Assembly (NCBI RefSeq): GCF_900089605.1
Contig: NZ_LT594324.1
Location: 5,022,001-5,086,000 of the forward strand
DNA: 64,000 nucleotides
Source: Micromonospora narathiwatensis
Lineage (GTDB): Bacteria; Actinomycetota; Actinomycetes; Mycobacteriales; Micromonosporaceae
Reading direction: 5' to 3'
The notes beneath the pieces are model-generated. The model was not told the DNA's origin and did not search any database. It saw nothing but the letters and a program-made list of their open reading frames with translations. Both the position numbers and the translations under genes were made by a program. Positions 8,241 through 15,230 of the stretch are shown here, piece after piece. How positions within the stretch are numbered: the stretch's first letter is position 1; every line of letters begins with the position of its first letter.

Positions 8241-9236
8241 GTGAACGTTACCCCGGGAGCCACGGCCGGACACGGGGCCGCATCGATCACCCTTGAGGGC
8301 ATCCGCAAGCGCTATCCGGACGGCACGGAGGCGGTACGGGAGCTGAGCCTGGAGGTGAAGGCCGGCGAACTGGTGGTGCTGATCGGCCCGTCGGGCTGCG
8401 GCAAGTCGACCGTGCTCCGCATGATCAACCGGCTGATCGAGCCGACCGACGGTCGGATCCTGCTCGGCGACGACGACGTCACCCGGGTCGACCCGGTGGC
8501 GCTGCGCCGCCGTATCGGGTACGTGATCCAGAACGTGGGACTCTTCCCGCACCAGACGGTGGCCGCCAACGTGGCCACGGTGCCCGGCCTGCTCCGCTGG
8601 CCACGGCAGCGGACCCGGGACCGGGTGCACGAGCTGCTGGAGCTGGTCGGGCTCGACCCGGGGCAGTTCGGCCACCGCTACCCGCACGAGTTGTCCGGCG
8701 GCCAGCGGCAGCGGGTCGGGGTGGCCCGGGCACTCGCCGCCGACCCGGTGGTGCTGCTGATGGACGAGCCGTTCTCGGCGGTCGACCCGATCGTGCGTAC
8801 CCGGCTCCAGGAGGAGTTCCTGCGGCTCCAGGCCGAGGTCCGCAAGACCATCGTGCTGGTCACCCACGACCTCGACGAGGCGGTCCGGTTGGGCGACCGG
8901 ATCGCGGTGCTCTCCGAGGGCGGCCGGCTGGAGCAGTACGACGCCCCGGCGGCCCTGCTCGGGTCGCCCGCCTCGCCGTTCGTGCGCGAGTTCGTCGGGG
9001 CCGACCGGGGCATCCGCCGGCTGGCGGTCACCCCGGTCACCCACGAGGTGCTCGACCCGCTCCCGGCCGGTGACACGGTCGACCTGCCGGCGGTGGCGCT
9101 GGGCGGTTCCGCGTACGACGCGCTGGGCGCGCTGCTCACCTCGTCCGCCGAGCACGCCGTGGTCACCGAGGACGGCCGGCCGGTCGGCGTGCTCAGCCGG
9201 TCCCGGCTGCTCGGGCTGGGCGCGTCCGCGGACTGA
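8241..9236 (+). CDS. Osmoprotectant ABC transporter ATP-binding protein (OpuCA/ProV type)
   Basis: A 331-residue ABC ATPase that powers uptake of a quaternary-amine osmolyte. Walker A GPSGCGKST lies near residues 50-58, then the Q-loop (YVIQNVGLFPHQTV), the signature LSGGQRQRVGVARAL, Walker B VVLLMDEPFSAVDP and the switch His in LVTHDLDEAV. The C-terminal part from about residue 255 carries one CBS-like stretch (HAVVTEDGRPVGVLSRSRLLGLG) rather than the tandem CBS pair of OpuA. GTG 8241 is preceded by GGTGGAGGG, a good SD located inside the divergent permease gene. The other transporter genes read away to the left. Confidence 0.93.
   Translation: MNVTPGATAGHGAASITLEGIRKRYPDGTEAVRELSLEVKAGELVVLIGPSGCGKSTVLRMINRLIEPTDGRILLGDDDVTRVDPVALRRRIGYVIQNVGLFPHQTVAANVATVPGLLRWPRQRTRDRVHELLELVGLDPGQFGHRYPHELSGGQRQRVGVARALAADPVVLLMDEPFSAVDPIVRTRLQEEFLRLQAEVRKTIVLVTHDLDEAVRLGDRIAVLSEGGRLEQYDAPAALLGSPASPFVREFVGADRGIRRLAVTPVTHEVLDPLPAGDTVDLPAVALGGSAYDALGALLTSSAEHAVVTEDGRPVGVLSRSRLLGLGASAD
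8245..8250 (-). promoter_or_regulatory. -10 box of a leaderless promoter for the 8238 permease
   Basis: TAACGT on the minus strand ends 6 nt before the GTG at 8238. It lies within the first codons of the divergent ATPase gene, so the divergent pair shares coding and promoter DNA. Confidence 0.4.
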
Positions 9237-9263
9237 TCGGCGGCACCGGTGTCCGACCGCCGA
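9237..9263 (+). terminator. Putative terminator after the ATPase gene
   Basis: TCGGCGG (9237-9243) and CCGCCGA (9257-9263) form a 7-bp stem with a 13-nt loop immediately after the stop codon, between convergent genes. No T-run, as is usual in actinobacteria. Confidence 0.4.
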
Positions 9264-9280
9264 CCTGGGCGGCCGGCGGC

Positions 9281-9859
9281 TCAGGCGCGACCGCCGAGGC
9301 TGGCCAGGCCGACGATCCAGCCGGCGAAGAAGCCGTAGGTGACCCCGGTGCTCGTGGCTTGGAACGCGGTGAGGAGCGACCCGCCCGGCCCGAACGGTGC
9401 CGCCAGCAGGGCGGTGAACCCGCCGGCCAGGGCGTACGCGGCCCAGCCGGAGAAGAACTGGCTGGTCGAGTTCCCGACCCGGGCCACCTGGGCGGCGGGC
9501 AGCAGGTAGAGCAGCGCCGCGGCCAGGATCACCAGCAGGACCGCCCGCAGGTCGGCGGCGAGCACGCCCTGGGACGGGTCGTCGGAGTGCAGCCGCCACG
9601 CGGGCCAGGCGAGCAGCCGAAGGAGCCAGCCGCCGGCCCCGGTCGGATCGGTGTGCTGCTGGACCCACCCCACGTACATCGGGCTGCCGCAGACCGCGAC
9701 GAGCAGGAAGGCGGCGAGGGCACCGGTGCCGGCGGCCGTGCCGTACCCGGGGACGGTCCGGAGGCGTCTGGTGGCGGCCATGGGGCGGTCGGGTCCCGGC
9801 CCGCCCCGCCGGGCGGGCCTGCGCGTACGCGCGACCGCCCTGGGTCGGCGGACGGCCAT
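9281..9859 (-). CDS. Conserved-looking small integral membrane protein
   Basis: A 192-residue protein with an Arg-rich N-terminus of about 40 residues followed by roughly four hydrophobic segments (GALAAFLLVAVCGSPMYVGW, LRAVLLVILAAALLYLLP, YALAGGFTALLAAPFG and GFFAGWIVGLASL). ATG 9859 lies 6 nt after the stop of the small gene at 9866; an internal ATG at 9781 is an alternative that would drop the basic leader. No known domain was recognised. It is the last gene of the leftward folate/membrane-protein run. Confidence 0.6.
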   Translation of the reverse strand: MAVRRPRAVARTRRPARRGGPGPDRPMAATRRLRTVPGYGTAAGTGALAAFLLVAVCGSPMYVGWVQQHTDPTGAGGWLLRLLAWPAWRLHSDDPSQGVLAADLRAVLLVILAAALLYLLPAAQVARVGNSTSQFFSGWAAYALAGGFTALLAAPFGPGGSLLTAFQATSTGVTYGFFAGWIVGLASLGGRA

Positions 9860-9865
9860 CCGAGG

Positions 9866-10174
9866 TCAGTGCTTCATCAGGTAGTCGATGAAGGCGGCCC
9901 GCAGCAGCGGCGCGGACTCCTCGTAGCCGTGGCCGGTCAGCTCCCGCCAGAGGGCGTTCGCCTCGTCGACGGTCGGCCCGACCGAGTTGGGGGCGCCGTC
10001 CAGGGCGGCGGCCTCGTCCGCGTTGGGCAGGTGCCGCAGCACCGACCAGAAGAACCCGACGTCGCGGCGCTCCCGGGCCCGGGCGAAGGCCCGCTCGCGC
10101 AACTCCTCGGTGGAGAGCTTGTCCAGCTCGTCGAAGGAACGGCCGCCGGGCCCGGTGGCAGGAGATTCGGTCAT
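9866..10174 (-). CDS. Small acidic/basic hypothetical protein
   Basis: A 102-residue soluble protein beginning MTESPATGPGG and containing FDELDKLSTEELRERAFARARERRD and a C-terminal helix ending FIDYLMKH. It looks like an all-helical small domain; no function is recognised. ATG 10174 is supported by TAGGCT ending 7 nt upstream, a leaderless-type promoter, and by the absence of an SD. It is followed after 6 nt by the membrane protein gene at 9859. Confidence 0.65.
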   Translation of the reverse strand: MTESPATGPGGRSFDELDKLSTEELRERAFARARERRDVGFFWSVLRHLPNADEAAALDGAPNSVGPTVDEANALWRELTGHGYEESAPLLRAAFIDYLMKH

Positions 10175-10181
10175 GCCGCCG

Positions 10182-10187
10182 AGCCTA
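10182..10187 (-). promoter_or_regulatory. -10 box of a leaderless promoter
   Basis: TAGGCT on the minus strand ends 7 nt before the ATG at 10174. Confidence 0.45.
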
Positions 10188-10271
10188 ACCGGCGAGATCA
10201 GGTCCGGCCCGCCGGACGCGTCCCGGTCGCCGCGCCCGGCCGGGTCCGCCGCCGCCGGATCCTGCATCCGC

Positions 10272-11486
10272 TCAGCGGTCGTCGGCGTCCCAGCGACGCG
10301 GCTCGCTCTCCCAGCGCGGGGCCTCCCACGCGTCGACGGTGGTCTCGGTGGTCCGCACCGGCAGCACCGACGGCCAGGCGTCGGCGGGTTCCGGCGGCCG
10401 GGTCAGCATCCAGCCGGTGCTGATGGTGCCGTCGCCGGACGGCCTCACCTCCATCCCGGCCCAACGCGGCCGGCCGAACGTCTCGACCAGCCGGGTGACC
10501 AGCAGCCCGGCCCCGAGCACGGCACCGCCGACGGCCCACCGGCTGATCGTCCACCCCTCGGCCGCGGACCAGGTCAGGAAAACCTCCACCAGGCTGACCG
10601 CGAACAGCGTGCCGAAGACGCCGCCGCGTCGGCCGTAGGCACTGGTGCCGGCGAGCAACGCGGTGCCGACCGCGAGCACCGACCAGTCCAGCCCGGAGCG
10701 CGGCACCACCGGGCCGCCGCCGTTCGCCACGAGGAGCACCCCGCCGAGCATGGCCAGGACGGTGGAGCCGATCAGGGCCAGCGCGGTCACCAGCGCGGCG
10801 ACGCCGCCCCGCCGGCGGGCCGGATCGGCGACCGGCCGGAACCGACCGACCAGCCGCCGGATCGGCTTCATCGCGCCGAAGAGTCCGCCGAGGACGGCCA
10901 CCGCGGCGAAGCCGACGAAGAGGTAGAGGGCGGTGTCCCGGGGGTCGTAGCCGCCCTGGGCCACGACCGGGCCGGTCCGCCGCTCGATGTACACGACGAC
11001 GCCCGCCGCGCCGGCCAGGCTCGCCGCCCAGCCGGGGACGTGCAGCACCACCACGGCCAGCGCCAGCACCAGCCCGCCGAGCACCGCCACCACCAGCGCC
11101 GGAAGCAGCGCCTCGCGGACACCCCGGTCGCCCTGCTCGGCGAAGTGCAGCGCGGCGGCCAGCGCGACCGGGCCGATCGCCAGGTTCACCGCGGCGGCGC
11201 GCAGGCTCAGCCCGGCGGCGAGGGCGAGCAGCCCGAGCGCGGCCACGTCGACCAGGAGCGCGTCGAGGCGGCCCGCGCGCAGCGCGTCCGGGTGGTCGCG
11301 CCAGAGCAGCCAGGTCATCGTGGCCAGCCCGGCCAGCAGCACGAACTCCCAGATCACGTGGACGGCGACCCCGTCCCGGCCGGGCTCACCGTGCGCCGGG
11401 TCGTCGAAGACGTTCTCCAGTACGGCGGCGGGTACGCCGGACGACGGCTCCGCCGGCACGCTCCGGCCCGTTTCGTCGTACCCCAT
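10272..11486 (-). CDS. Polytopic membrane protein resembling sugar-type ABC permeases
   Basis: About 404 residues with some ten hydrophobic segments and a cytoplasmic Pro/Trp-rich tail (final 90 residues). The stretch LLAGTSAYGRRGGVFGTLFAVSLVEVF resembles the conserved loop GGTSxxGGxGxxxGTxxG of ribose/branched-chain permeases (BPD_transp_2), so it is probably a divergent relative of RbsC-type permeases; no ATPase or binding protein sits beside it. ATG 11486 has GGGAGG 8 nt upstream and is preferred; ATG 11504 is an alternative with a weaker GGAAGG. It lies in the leftward run downstream of the DUF3180 gene. Confidence 0.6.
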   Translation of the reverse strand: MGYDETGRSVPAEPSSGVPAAVLENVFDDPAHGEPGRDGVAVHVIWEFVLLAGLATMTWLLWRDHPDALRAGRLDALLVDVAALGLLALAAGLSLRAAAVNLAIGPVALAAALHFAEQGDRGVREALLPALVVAVLGGLVLALAVVVLHVPGWAASLAGAAGVVVYIERRTGPVVAQGGYDPRDTALYLFVGFAAVAVLGGLFGAMKPIRRLVGRFRPVADPARRRGGVAALVTALALIGSTVLAMLGGVLLVANGGGPVVPRSGLDWSVLAVGTALLAGTSAYGRRGGVFGTLFAVSLVEVFLTWSAAEGWTISRWAVGGAVLGAGLLVTRLVETFGRPRWAGMEVRPSGDGTISTGWMLTRPPEPADAWPSVLPVRTTETTVDAWEAPRWESEPRRWDADDR

Positions 11487-11603
11487 GCGCCGTGCCTCCC
11501 ACATGGTCGGCCTTCCGGGTCCGGCGTGGCGGACCGGCGGCGGCCGTTGCTCTCCGGTCGCCAGGGACGGTACCTGCGGGCCGGGATGGTGGGAACCCCC
11601 GGA

Positions 11604-12128
11604 TCAGCGCTGGCCGGGCCGGCTCTCCCGGTCGCCGGGCTCGCGGTCCTCGTCGTCCTCCTGCTCCGGCACCCGGCAGGACCGTTCCAGCCAGAGCGCC
11701 GCGGCGACCAGCGCGAGCGAGGCGAGCACGCCGCCCACACCGGCCGGCCGGTCGCCGATGGCGGCGTTCGTCCGCTCGATGAAGAGCCAGCCGGTCAGGC
11801 CGGCGTAGAAGCCGGCGAAGATGGCTCCGGCCAGCGCCGAGGCCTTGGCCAGCACCACGAACCGGGCGACCAGCAGCGGGTTCAGCGGCTCCCGCCCGGG
11901 GCGACCCTCGATCTTGCCGCGGGTGTTGACGGCCGCGTACCCCTCCAGCACGGCCAGACCGACGAGCGTGACCACCGGCAGCCAGGGCAGGCTGGGCGCC
12001 ACCTCGTAGTAGAAGCTGCTGATCAGCAGCCAGGCCACCGCCGCGGCGGCCAGGCCGGCCACCACCAACGTGGAGATCCGGGTCGGACCCATCCGGAAAC
12101 GATCGGGGTCGCGCGGGGACTGCGTCAT
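11604..12128 (-). CDS. DUF3180 membrane protein
   Basis: A 174-residue protein with four hydrophobic segments: two near the N-terminus (RISTLVVAGLAAAAVAWLLI and LPWLPVVTLVGLAVLEGYAA), then FVVLAKASALAGAIFAGFYAGLT and GGVLASLALVAAALWLE, and an acidic tail. This matches the DUF3180 family, which in actinobacteria is regularly found directly after folK; its function is unknown. ATG 12128 overlaps the stop of an 8-residue micro-ORF (ATGA), which in turn overlaps folK, so translation is probably coupled to folK. Confidence 0.8.
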   Translation of the reverse strand: MTQSPRDPDRFRMGPTRISTLVVAGLAAAAVAWLLISSFYYEVAPSLPWLPVVTLVGLAVLEGYAAVNTRGKIEGRPGREPLNPLLVARFVVLAKASALAGAIFAGFYAGLTGWLFIERTNAAIGDRPAGVGGVLASLALVAAALWLERSCRVPEQEDDEDREPGDRESRPGQR

Positions 12129-12151
12129 GCCGTCCGGCTCCACTGGGTCAT
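12125..12151 (-). CDS. 8-residue coupling micro-ORF between folK and the DUF3180 gene
   Basis: ATG 12151 overlaps the folK stop (ATGA), encodes MTQWSRTA, and its TGA overlaps the ATG of the DUF3180 gene at 12128. It bridges the 19-bp gap so ribosomes could pass from folK into the membrane-protein gene. Peptide function is unlikely; the overlap on both sides is the notable feature. It could be chance. Confidence 0.3.
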   Translation of the reverse strand: MTQWSRTA

Positions 12152-12675
12152 GCGTCCGACTCTAACGCCAGATCCGGTCGGGGGGTGAGTTCCAGGGCGT
12201 CGGAGGCCAACGGCTCGGCGTTGAGCAGGTCGGTCAGCCAGCCGTGCCCGGGCAGCCGGCCGTGCGGCTCGATGTCGATCCACGGCCGCAGCACGAACGC
12301 CCGCAGGTGGGCACGGGGGTGCGGGAGGGTCAGCTCGGGGTCGTCGCTGAGCACCGGCTGCCCGGCCTCGTCCCAGACCGCGATGACGTCGACGTCGAGG
12401 GTGCGCGGCCCGTACCGGCGCTCCGGGTCGCGGATCCGCCCGGCCGCCGCCTCGGCGGCCCGGGCCCGGACCAGCCAGTCGCGCGCGCCCGCCGCCGGGT
12501 CCGCGACCAGCACCGCCGCGTTCAGATACGCGGGTTGCCCGGCGTCGCCCCACGGTGGAGTCTCGTAGACACCGGAGACCACCAGCACCGCGTCGTCGAA
12601 CGCGGCCACCGCCGCGCGCAGGTGGGCGAGCCGGTCGCCGAGGTTGCCGCCGATCGACAGCACGGCCCGGGTCAC
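12148..12675 (-). CDS. folK: 2-amino-4-hydroxy-6-hydroxymethyldihydropteridine pyrophosphokinase
   Basis: A 175-residue HPPK that transfers pyrophosphate from ATP to 6-hydroxymethyl-7,8-dihydropterin in folate synthesis. Signatures are SIGGNLGDRLAHL near the N-terminus, VYETPPWGDAGQPAYLNAAV, and the HPPK signature RYGPRTLDVDVI followed by LTLPHPRAHLRAFVLRP. Normal family length. GTG 12675 overlaps the stop of folB (GTGA). It lies in the order folP-folB-folK. Confidence 0.95.
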   Translation of the reverse strand: MTRAVLSIGGNLGDRLAHLRAAVAAFDDAVLVVSGVYETPPWGDAGQPAYLNAAVLVADPAAGARDWLVRARAAEAAAGRIRDPERRYGPRTLDVDVIAVWDEAGQPVLSDDPELTLPHPRAHLRAFVLRPWIDIEPHGRLPGHGWLTDLLNAEPLASDALELTPRPDLALESDA

Positions 12676-13031
12676 CGGGTACGCCGCATCGTCACGGCCA
12701 CGTCGCGGAAGGCGTGCGGGATCGGGGCCTCGGGCTTGTGCACGGTGACCGTGGCGGCGGCCACCAGCGGTGCGGCCAGGCAGACCGCGAGCAACCGGTC
12801 GGCGAGCGTCTCGATCAGGTTGACCGGTTCACCGGTGATCACCGCGACCAGCTTCTCGGCCAGTTCGCCGTAGTGCACGGTGTCGGTCACCTCGTCCGAG
12901 CGCGCGGCCGGGGCCAGGTCGAGTTCGAGCACCGCGTCCACCACGAACTCCTGCCCCTGGGCGCGTTCGAAGTCGTACACGCCGTGCCGGCCGTGCGCGC
13001 GCAGGCCGGTCAGCTCGATCCGGTCGGTCAC
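12672..13031 (-). CDS. folB: Dihydroneopterin aldolase
   Basis: A 119-residue FolB that cleaves 7,8-dihydroneopterin to 6-hydroxymethyl-dihydropterin and glycolaldehyde. The start of the fold (DRIELTGLRAHGRHGVYDFERAQGQEF) and the later ETLADRLLAVCL and VTVHKPEAPIPHAF match the family. GTG 13031 has AAGGAGG about 5 nt upstream, provided by the last repeat unit of array B. That unit's own micro-ORF (GTG 13091) is in frame with folB without an intervening stop, so a protein with 20 extra N-terminal residues is also possible. The stop overlaps folK. Confidence 0.93.
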   Translation of the reverse strand: MTDRIELTGLRAHGRHGVYDFERAQGQEFVVDAVLELDLAPAARSDEVTDTVHYGELAEKLVAVITGEPVNLIETLADRLLAVCLAAPLVAAATVTVHKPEAPIPHAFRDVAVTMRRTR

Positions 13032-13268
13032 CGGTGCCTCCTTCGTTCGCGACTGCGGGGCTCGCAAAACCGGCTCACTCCTCGCGCTCACCGATCCCCC
13101 TTCGTTCGCGACTGCGGGGCTCGCAAAACCGGCTCACTCCTCGCGCTCACCGATCCCCCTTCGTTCGCGACTGCGGGGCTCGCAAAACCGGCTCACTCCT
13201 CGCGCTCACAGTGCCCCCTTCGTTCGCGACTGCGGGGCTCGCAAAACCGGCTCACTCCTCGCGCTCAC
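13032..13268 (-). repeat. Intra-operon coupling repeat, array B (four units, 59-bp period)
   Basis: Four units with GTG starts at 13268, 13209, 13150 and 13091, read in the folP-to-folB direction. Each opens GTGAGCGCGAGGAGTGAGCC and ends GAACGAAGGGGG or a close variant. The folP stop (13265-13267) overlaps the first GTG (GTGA). Micro-ORFs 13206-13268, 13147-13209 and 13088-13150 each encode 20 residues beginning MSARSEPVLRAPQSRTK and stop in the GTGA of the next unit; the fourth runs in frame into folB. The array contributes folB's SD. Confidence 0.92.
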
Positions 13269-14131
13269 CGGTCCCCCTCGTCCGTGGTGTTCGACAGCAG
13301 GCGCGGGCTGCCGGTGGCCCGCCAGACGGCCAGCGCGTCGGCCGTGCCCCGCACGTCGTGCACGCGTACCCCCCAGGCGCCGGCCGCCACCGCGAGCACG
13401 CTGGTGGCGATGGTGGCCGCCTCGCGTTCCGAGGTCGGTCGGGGGGTGCCGTCGGCGTCGGCGAGCAGCCGGCCCAGGTACGACTTGCGGCTCGACGCGA
13501 ACAGCAGCGGGAAGCCGAGGTCCACCAGCTCGGACAGGCGGGCGCTGAGTTCCCAGTTGTGCGCGGCGGTCTTCGCGAAGCCGAGCCCGGGATCGATGAT
13601 GATCTTCTCGGCGGCGACCCCGGCGGCCAGCGCCTGGTCGACCCGCTGGCTCAGCTCGGCCCGGACGTCGGCCACCACGTCGCCGTAGTTGGCCAGTTCG
13701 CGCATCTCGCGGGAGTGTCCCCGCCAGTGCATGAGCACCCAGGGGCAGCCGGCGTCACGGACCACCCGGGCCATGTCCGGGTCGGCGAGGCCGCCGGAGA
13801 CGTCGTTGACCACGTCGGCGCCGCCGGCGAGCGCCGCCTCGGCCACCCGGGCCCGGCTGGTGTCGATGCTGATCGGGATGCCGGCGGCGTGCAGCGCGCG
13901 GATCACCGGCAGCACCCGGGCGACCTCGGTCTCCGCGTCGACCCGGTCGGCGCCGGGCCGGGTGGACTCGCCGCCCACGTCGACCAGGTCCGCGCCCTCC
14001 GCGCGCAGTCGCACTCCGTGTCCGACTGCGGCGTCGAGATCGGCGTACCGGCCGCCGTCGGAGAAGGAGTCGGGCGTGACGTTGAGGACGCCCATCAGCA
14101 CCGGGACCTGCGCCCGCACCAGATCGGTCAC
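13265..14131 (-). CDS. folP: Dihydropteroate synthase
   Basis: A 288-residue DHPS that condenses p-aminobenzoate with dihydropterin pyrophosphate. Visible signatures are MGVLNVTPDSFSDGGRY (pterin-binding signature 1), LVDVGGESTRPGA, SIDTSRARVAEAALAGGADVVNDVSGG, and the C-terminal RVHDVRGTADALAVWRA. GTG 14131 has TACTGT ending 6 nt upstream, so the mRNA is probably leaderless; further upstream in-frame starts lack family similarity. First gene of the leftward folate operon; the stop lies in the first unit of repeat array B. Confidence 0.95.
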   Translation of the reverse strand: MTDLVRAQVPVLMGVLNVTPDSFSDGGRYADLDAAVGHGVRLRAEGADLVDVGGESTRPGADRVDAETEVARVLPVIRALHAAGIPISIDTSRARVAEAALAGGADVVNDVSGGLADPDMARVVRDAGCPWVLMHWRGHSREMRELANYGDVVADVRAELSQRVDQALAAGVAAEKIIIDPGLGFAKTAAHNWELSARLSELVDLGFPLLFASSRKSYLGRLLADADGTPRPTSEREAATIATSVLAVAAGAWGVRVHDVRGTADALAVWRATGSPRLLSNTTDEGDR

Positions 14132-14137
14132 GACCCG

Positions 14138-14143
14138 ACAGTA
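14138..14143 (-). promoter_or_regulatory. -10 box of a leaderless folP promoter
   Basis: TACTGT on the minus strand ends 6 nt before the folP GTG at 14131. No -35 match is evident. Confidence 0.5.
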
Positions 14144-14263
14144 CCGGTCACCAGCAGGGCTTCCGGTGGCCCGGGGGAGCACCGTCGGCGACGGCCCTGA
14201 CATGCGAATTGGAACAGGTGTACGATCGGTCACCCGGGTCGCTTCCGGTCGACTCTTCGCGGG

Positions 14264-14292
14264 TTGTCGCAAAGGTGCCCGGCCCGTACGCT
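14264..14292 (+). promoter_or_regulatory. Candidate promoter of the Tcp/VirB-like secretion cluster
   Basis: TTGTCG (14264-14269) and TACGCT (14287-14292) with a 17-bp spacer. This is close to the actinobacterial housekeeping consensus and would give a leader of about 190 nt that contains the hairpins described for this region. Confidence 0.45.
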
Positions 14293-14487
14293 TTGGAATT
14301 GCCCAGCATCGAGATGGCGAAGCCTGGAGGGAGGGCCGAAGCGGGAAAAATCCCCCCAAAGCTCACCACTCTCCGTGGTGGGTGACGAACACAGCGTCAG
14401 GAACGCTTTGTTCAGTACGCACCATCCCGCCAGGCTTGCCTACTTGCACGACGCGGCGCCGCCGGCCGCGACATGGGGAGGTTTCCA

Positions 14488-14802
14488 GTGATCGCCATCG
14501 AGCTCATGGGGACGGCGTACGCCGCCGTCGACCACGCGCTCCACGCCCTGGCGTCGACTCCACTCGCCGAGCCGGCCCCCAAGGGCATCGCCACCGAAAA
14601 TATCGTCACCTTCTTCGCCAGCAAGATCGCGCCGATCCTGCTCGCGGTGCTCGGCGTCATCTTCATCGGGCGGGCCAGCCGGGGCGAGATCTCCAAGGTG
14701 CTGACCAGCTCGGCGATCGCCATCGTCGGCCTGGCCTTCATCGCGGGCGCCGCCACACTCTTCTTCGTCGGCGACTACCTGATCAACCTGATCTTCCAAT
14801 AG
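14488..14802 (+). CDS. Small two-TM protein, TcpD/VirB2-like position
   Basis: A 104-residue membrane protein with a short N-terminal amphipathic part, then hydrophobic segments IAPILLAVLGVIFIG and SSAIAIVGLAFIAGAATLFFVGDYLI. Size, two TM segments and first place in a type IV secretion-like cluster fit the TcpD/VirB2-type small subunits, but sequence similarity cannot be shown here. GTG 14488 is chosen because GGGGAGG lies 6 nt upstream; the earlier ATG at 14473 would place this SD inside the gene. Confidence 0.7.
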   Translation: MIAIELMGTAYAAVDHALHALASTPLAEPAPKGIATENIVTFFASKIAPILLAVLGVIFIGRASRGEISKVLTSSAIAIVGLAFIAGAATLFFVGDYLINLIFQ

Positions 14803-14814
14803 GCGCGGGCGACC

Positions 14815-15177
14815 ATGCGGCTGCGCACCGACGACGACATCTACCGGGCTCGTCTCGTCTATCTCGGGCCGCCCGGGTACACCCTCCCCGTCCACCTGCC
14901 GTACGCCCAGTACGGCCTGTTCATGCTGCTCGTACCCCTCTACATGTTCATCCACTGGTTGTTCACGTTGCAGGTCGAGCTCTTCCCCGCCTGGGAGATC
15001 TCCCTCGCCATCGTGACCACCTCGTTCATCTTCCGGCACGTCGATCCGGACCGGCCGGCGCGCATGGTCATCCGGACCGCGCTGACGGACTGGCGACGTA
15101 CCCGGGAGCCGGCGGCCGAGCTGCGCGACCCGCGCCTGGTGGCGAGCCGGATCAGGATCCGGGAGGAACTGGCATGA
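14815..15177 (+). CDS. TcpE-like membrane protein
   Basis: A 120-residue protein with two hydrophobic segments (QYGLFMLLVPLYMFIHWLF and WEISLAIVTTSFIFRHV) flanked by polar tails. Length and topology, and its place between a small two-TM protein and a VirB4-type ATPase, match TcpE-family (PF12648) proteins of Gram-positive conjugation systems; this is an inference from order and shape. It ends in an ATGA overlap with an 18-residue micro-ORF at 15174 that has a strong SD within this gene's last codons. Confidence 0.65.
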   Translation: MRLRTDDDIYRARLVYLGPPGYTLPVHLPYAQYGLFMLLVPLYMFIHWLFTLQVELFPAWEISLAIVTTSFIFRHVDPDRPARMVIRTALTDWRRTREPAAELRDPRLVASRIRIREELA

Positions 15178-15230
15178 CCGGGCGTACGCCGATGGCGCAG
15201 CCGAACGACGCGGGTGAGGCGGTCGCATGA
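15174..15230 (+). CDS. 18-residue coupled micro-ORF with a strong SD
   Basis: ATG 15174 is preceded by GGGAGGA at 6 nt, encodes MTGRTPMAQPNDAGEAVA and stops at 15228-15230 inside the ATGA that starts the VirB4-like gene. Both ends overlap neighbouring genes by 4 nt. It could be a translated coupling peptide or a real tiny subunit; too short for any family call. Confidence 0.45.
   Translation: MTGRTPMAQPNDAGEAVA

Larger units (their letters stand above)
14132..14487. other. 356-bp divergent intergenic region with structured leader
   Basis: Lies between folP (leftward) and the secretion cluster (rightward). Besides the folP -10 box it holds a rightward promoter candidate (14264-14292) and several inverted repeats on the transcribed side: GGGA-AAAA-TCCC at 14343-14354, a stem of 6-9 bp with a 5-nt loop at 14361-14383, and GAAC-N5-GTTC at 14401-14413. 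GCTTTGG (14290-14296) can also pair with CCAAAGC (14356-14362). GGGGAGG at 14475-14481 is the SD of the next gene. It does not match a riboswitch class I can name. Confidence 0.5.

Noticed and set aside
7338..13268. CRISPR interpretation of the tandem 59-bp arrays
   Set aside because: The repeats are contiguous with no unique spacers, and each unit is co-oriented with and coupled to flanking genes.
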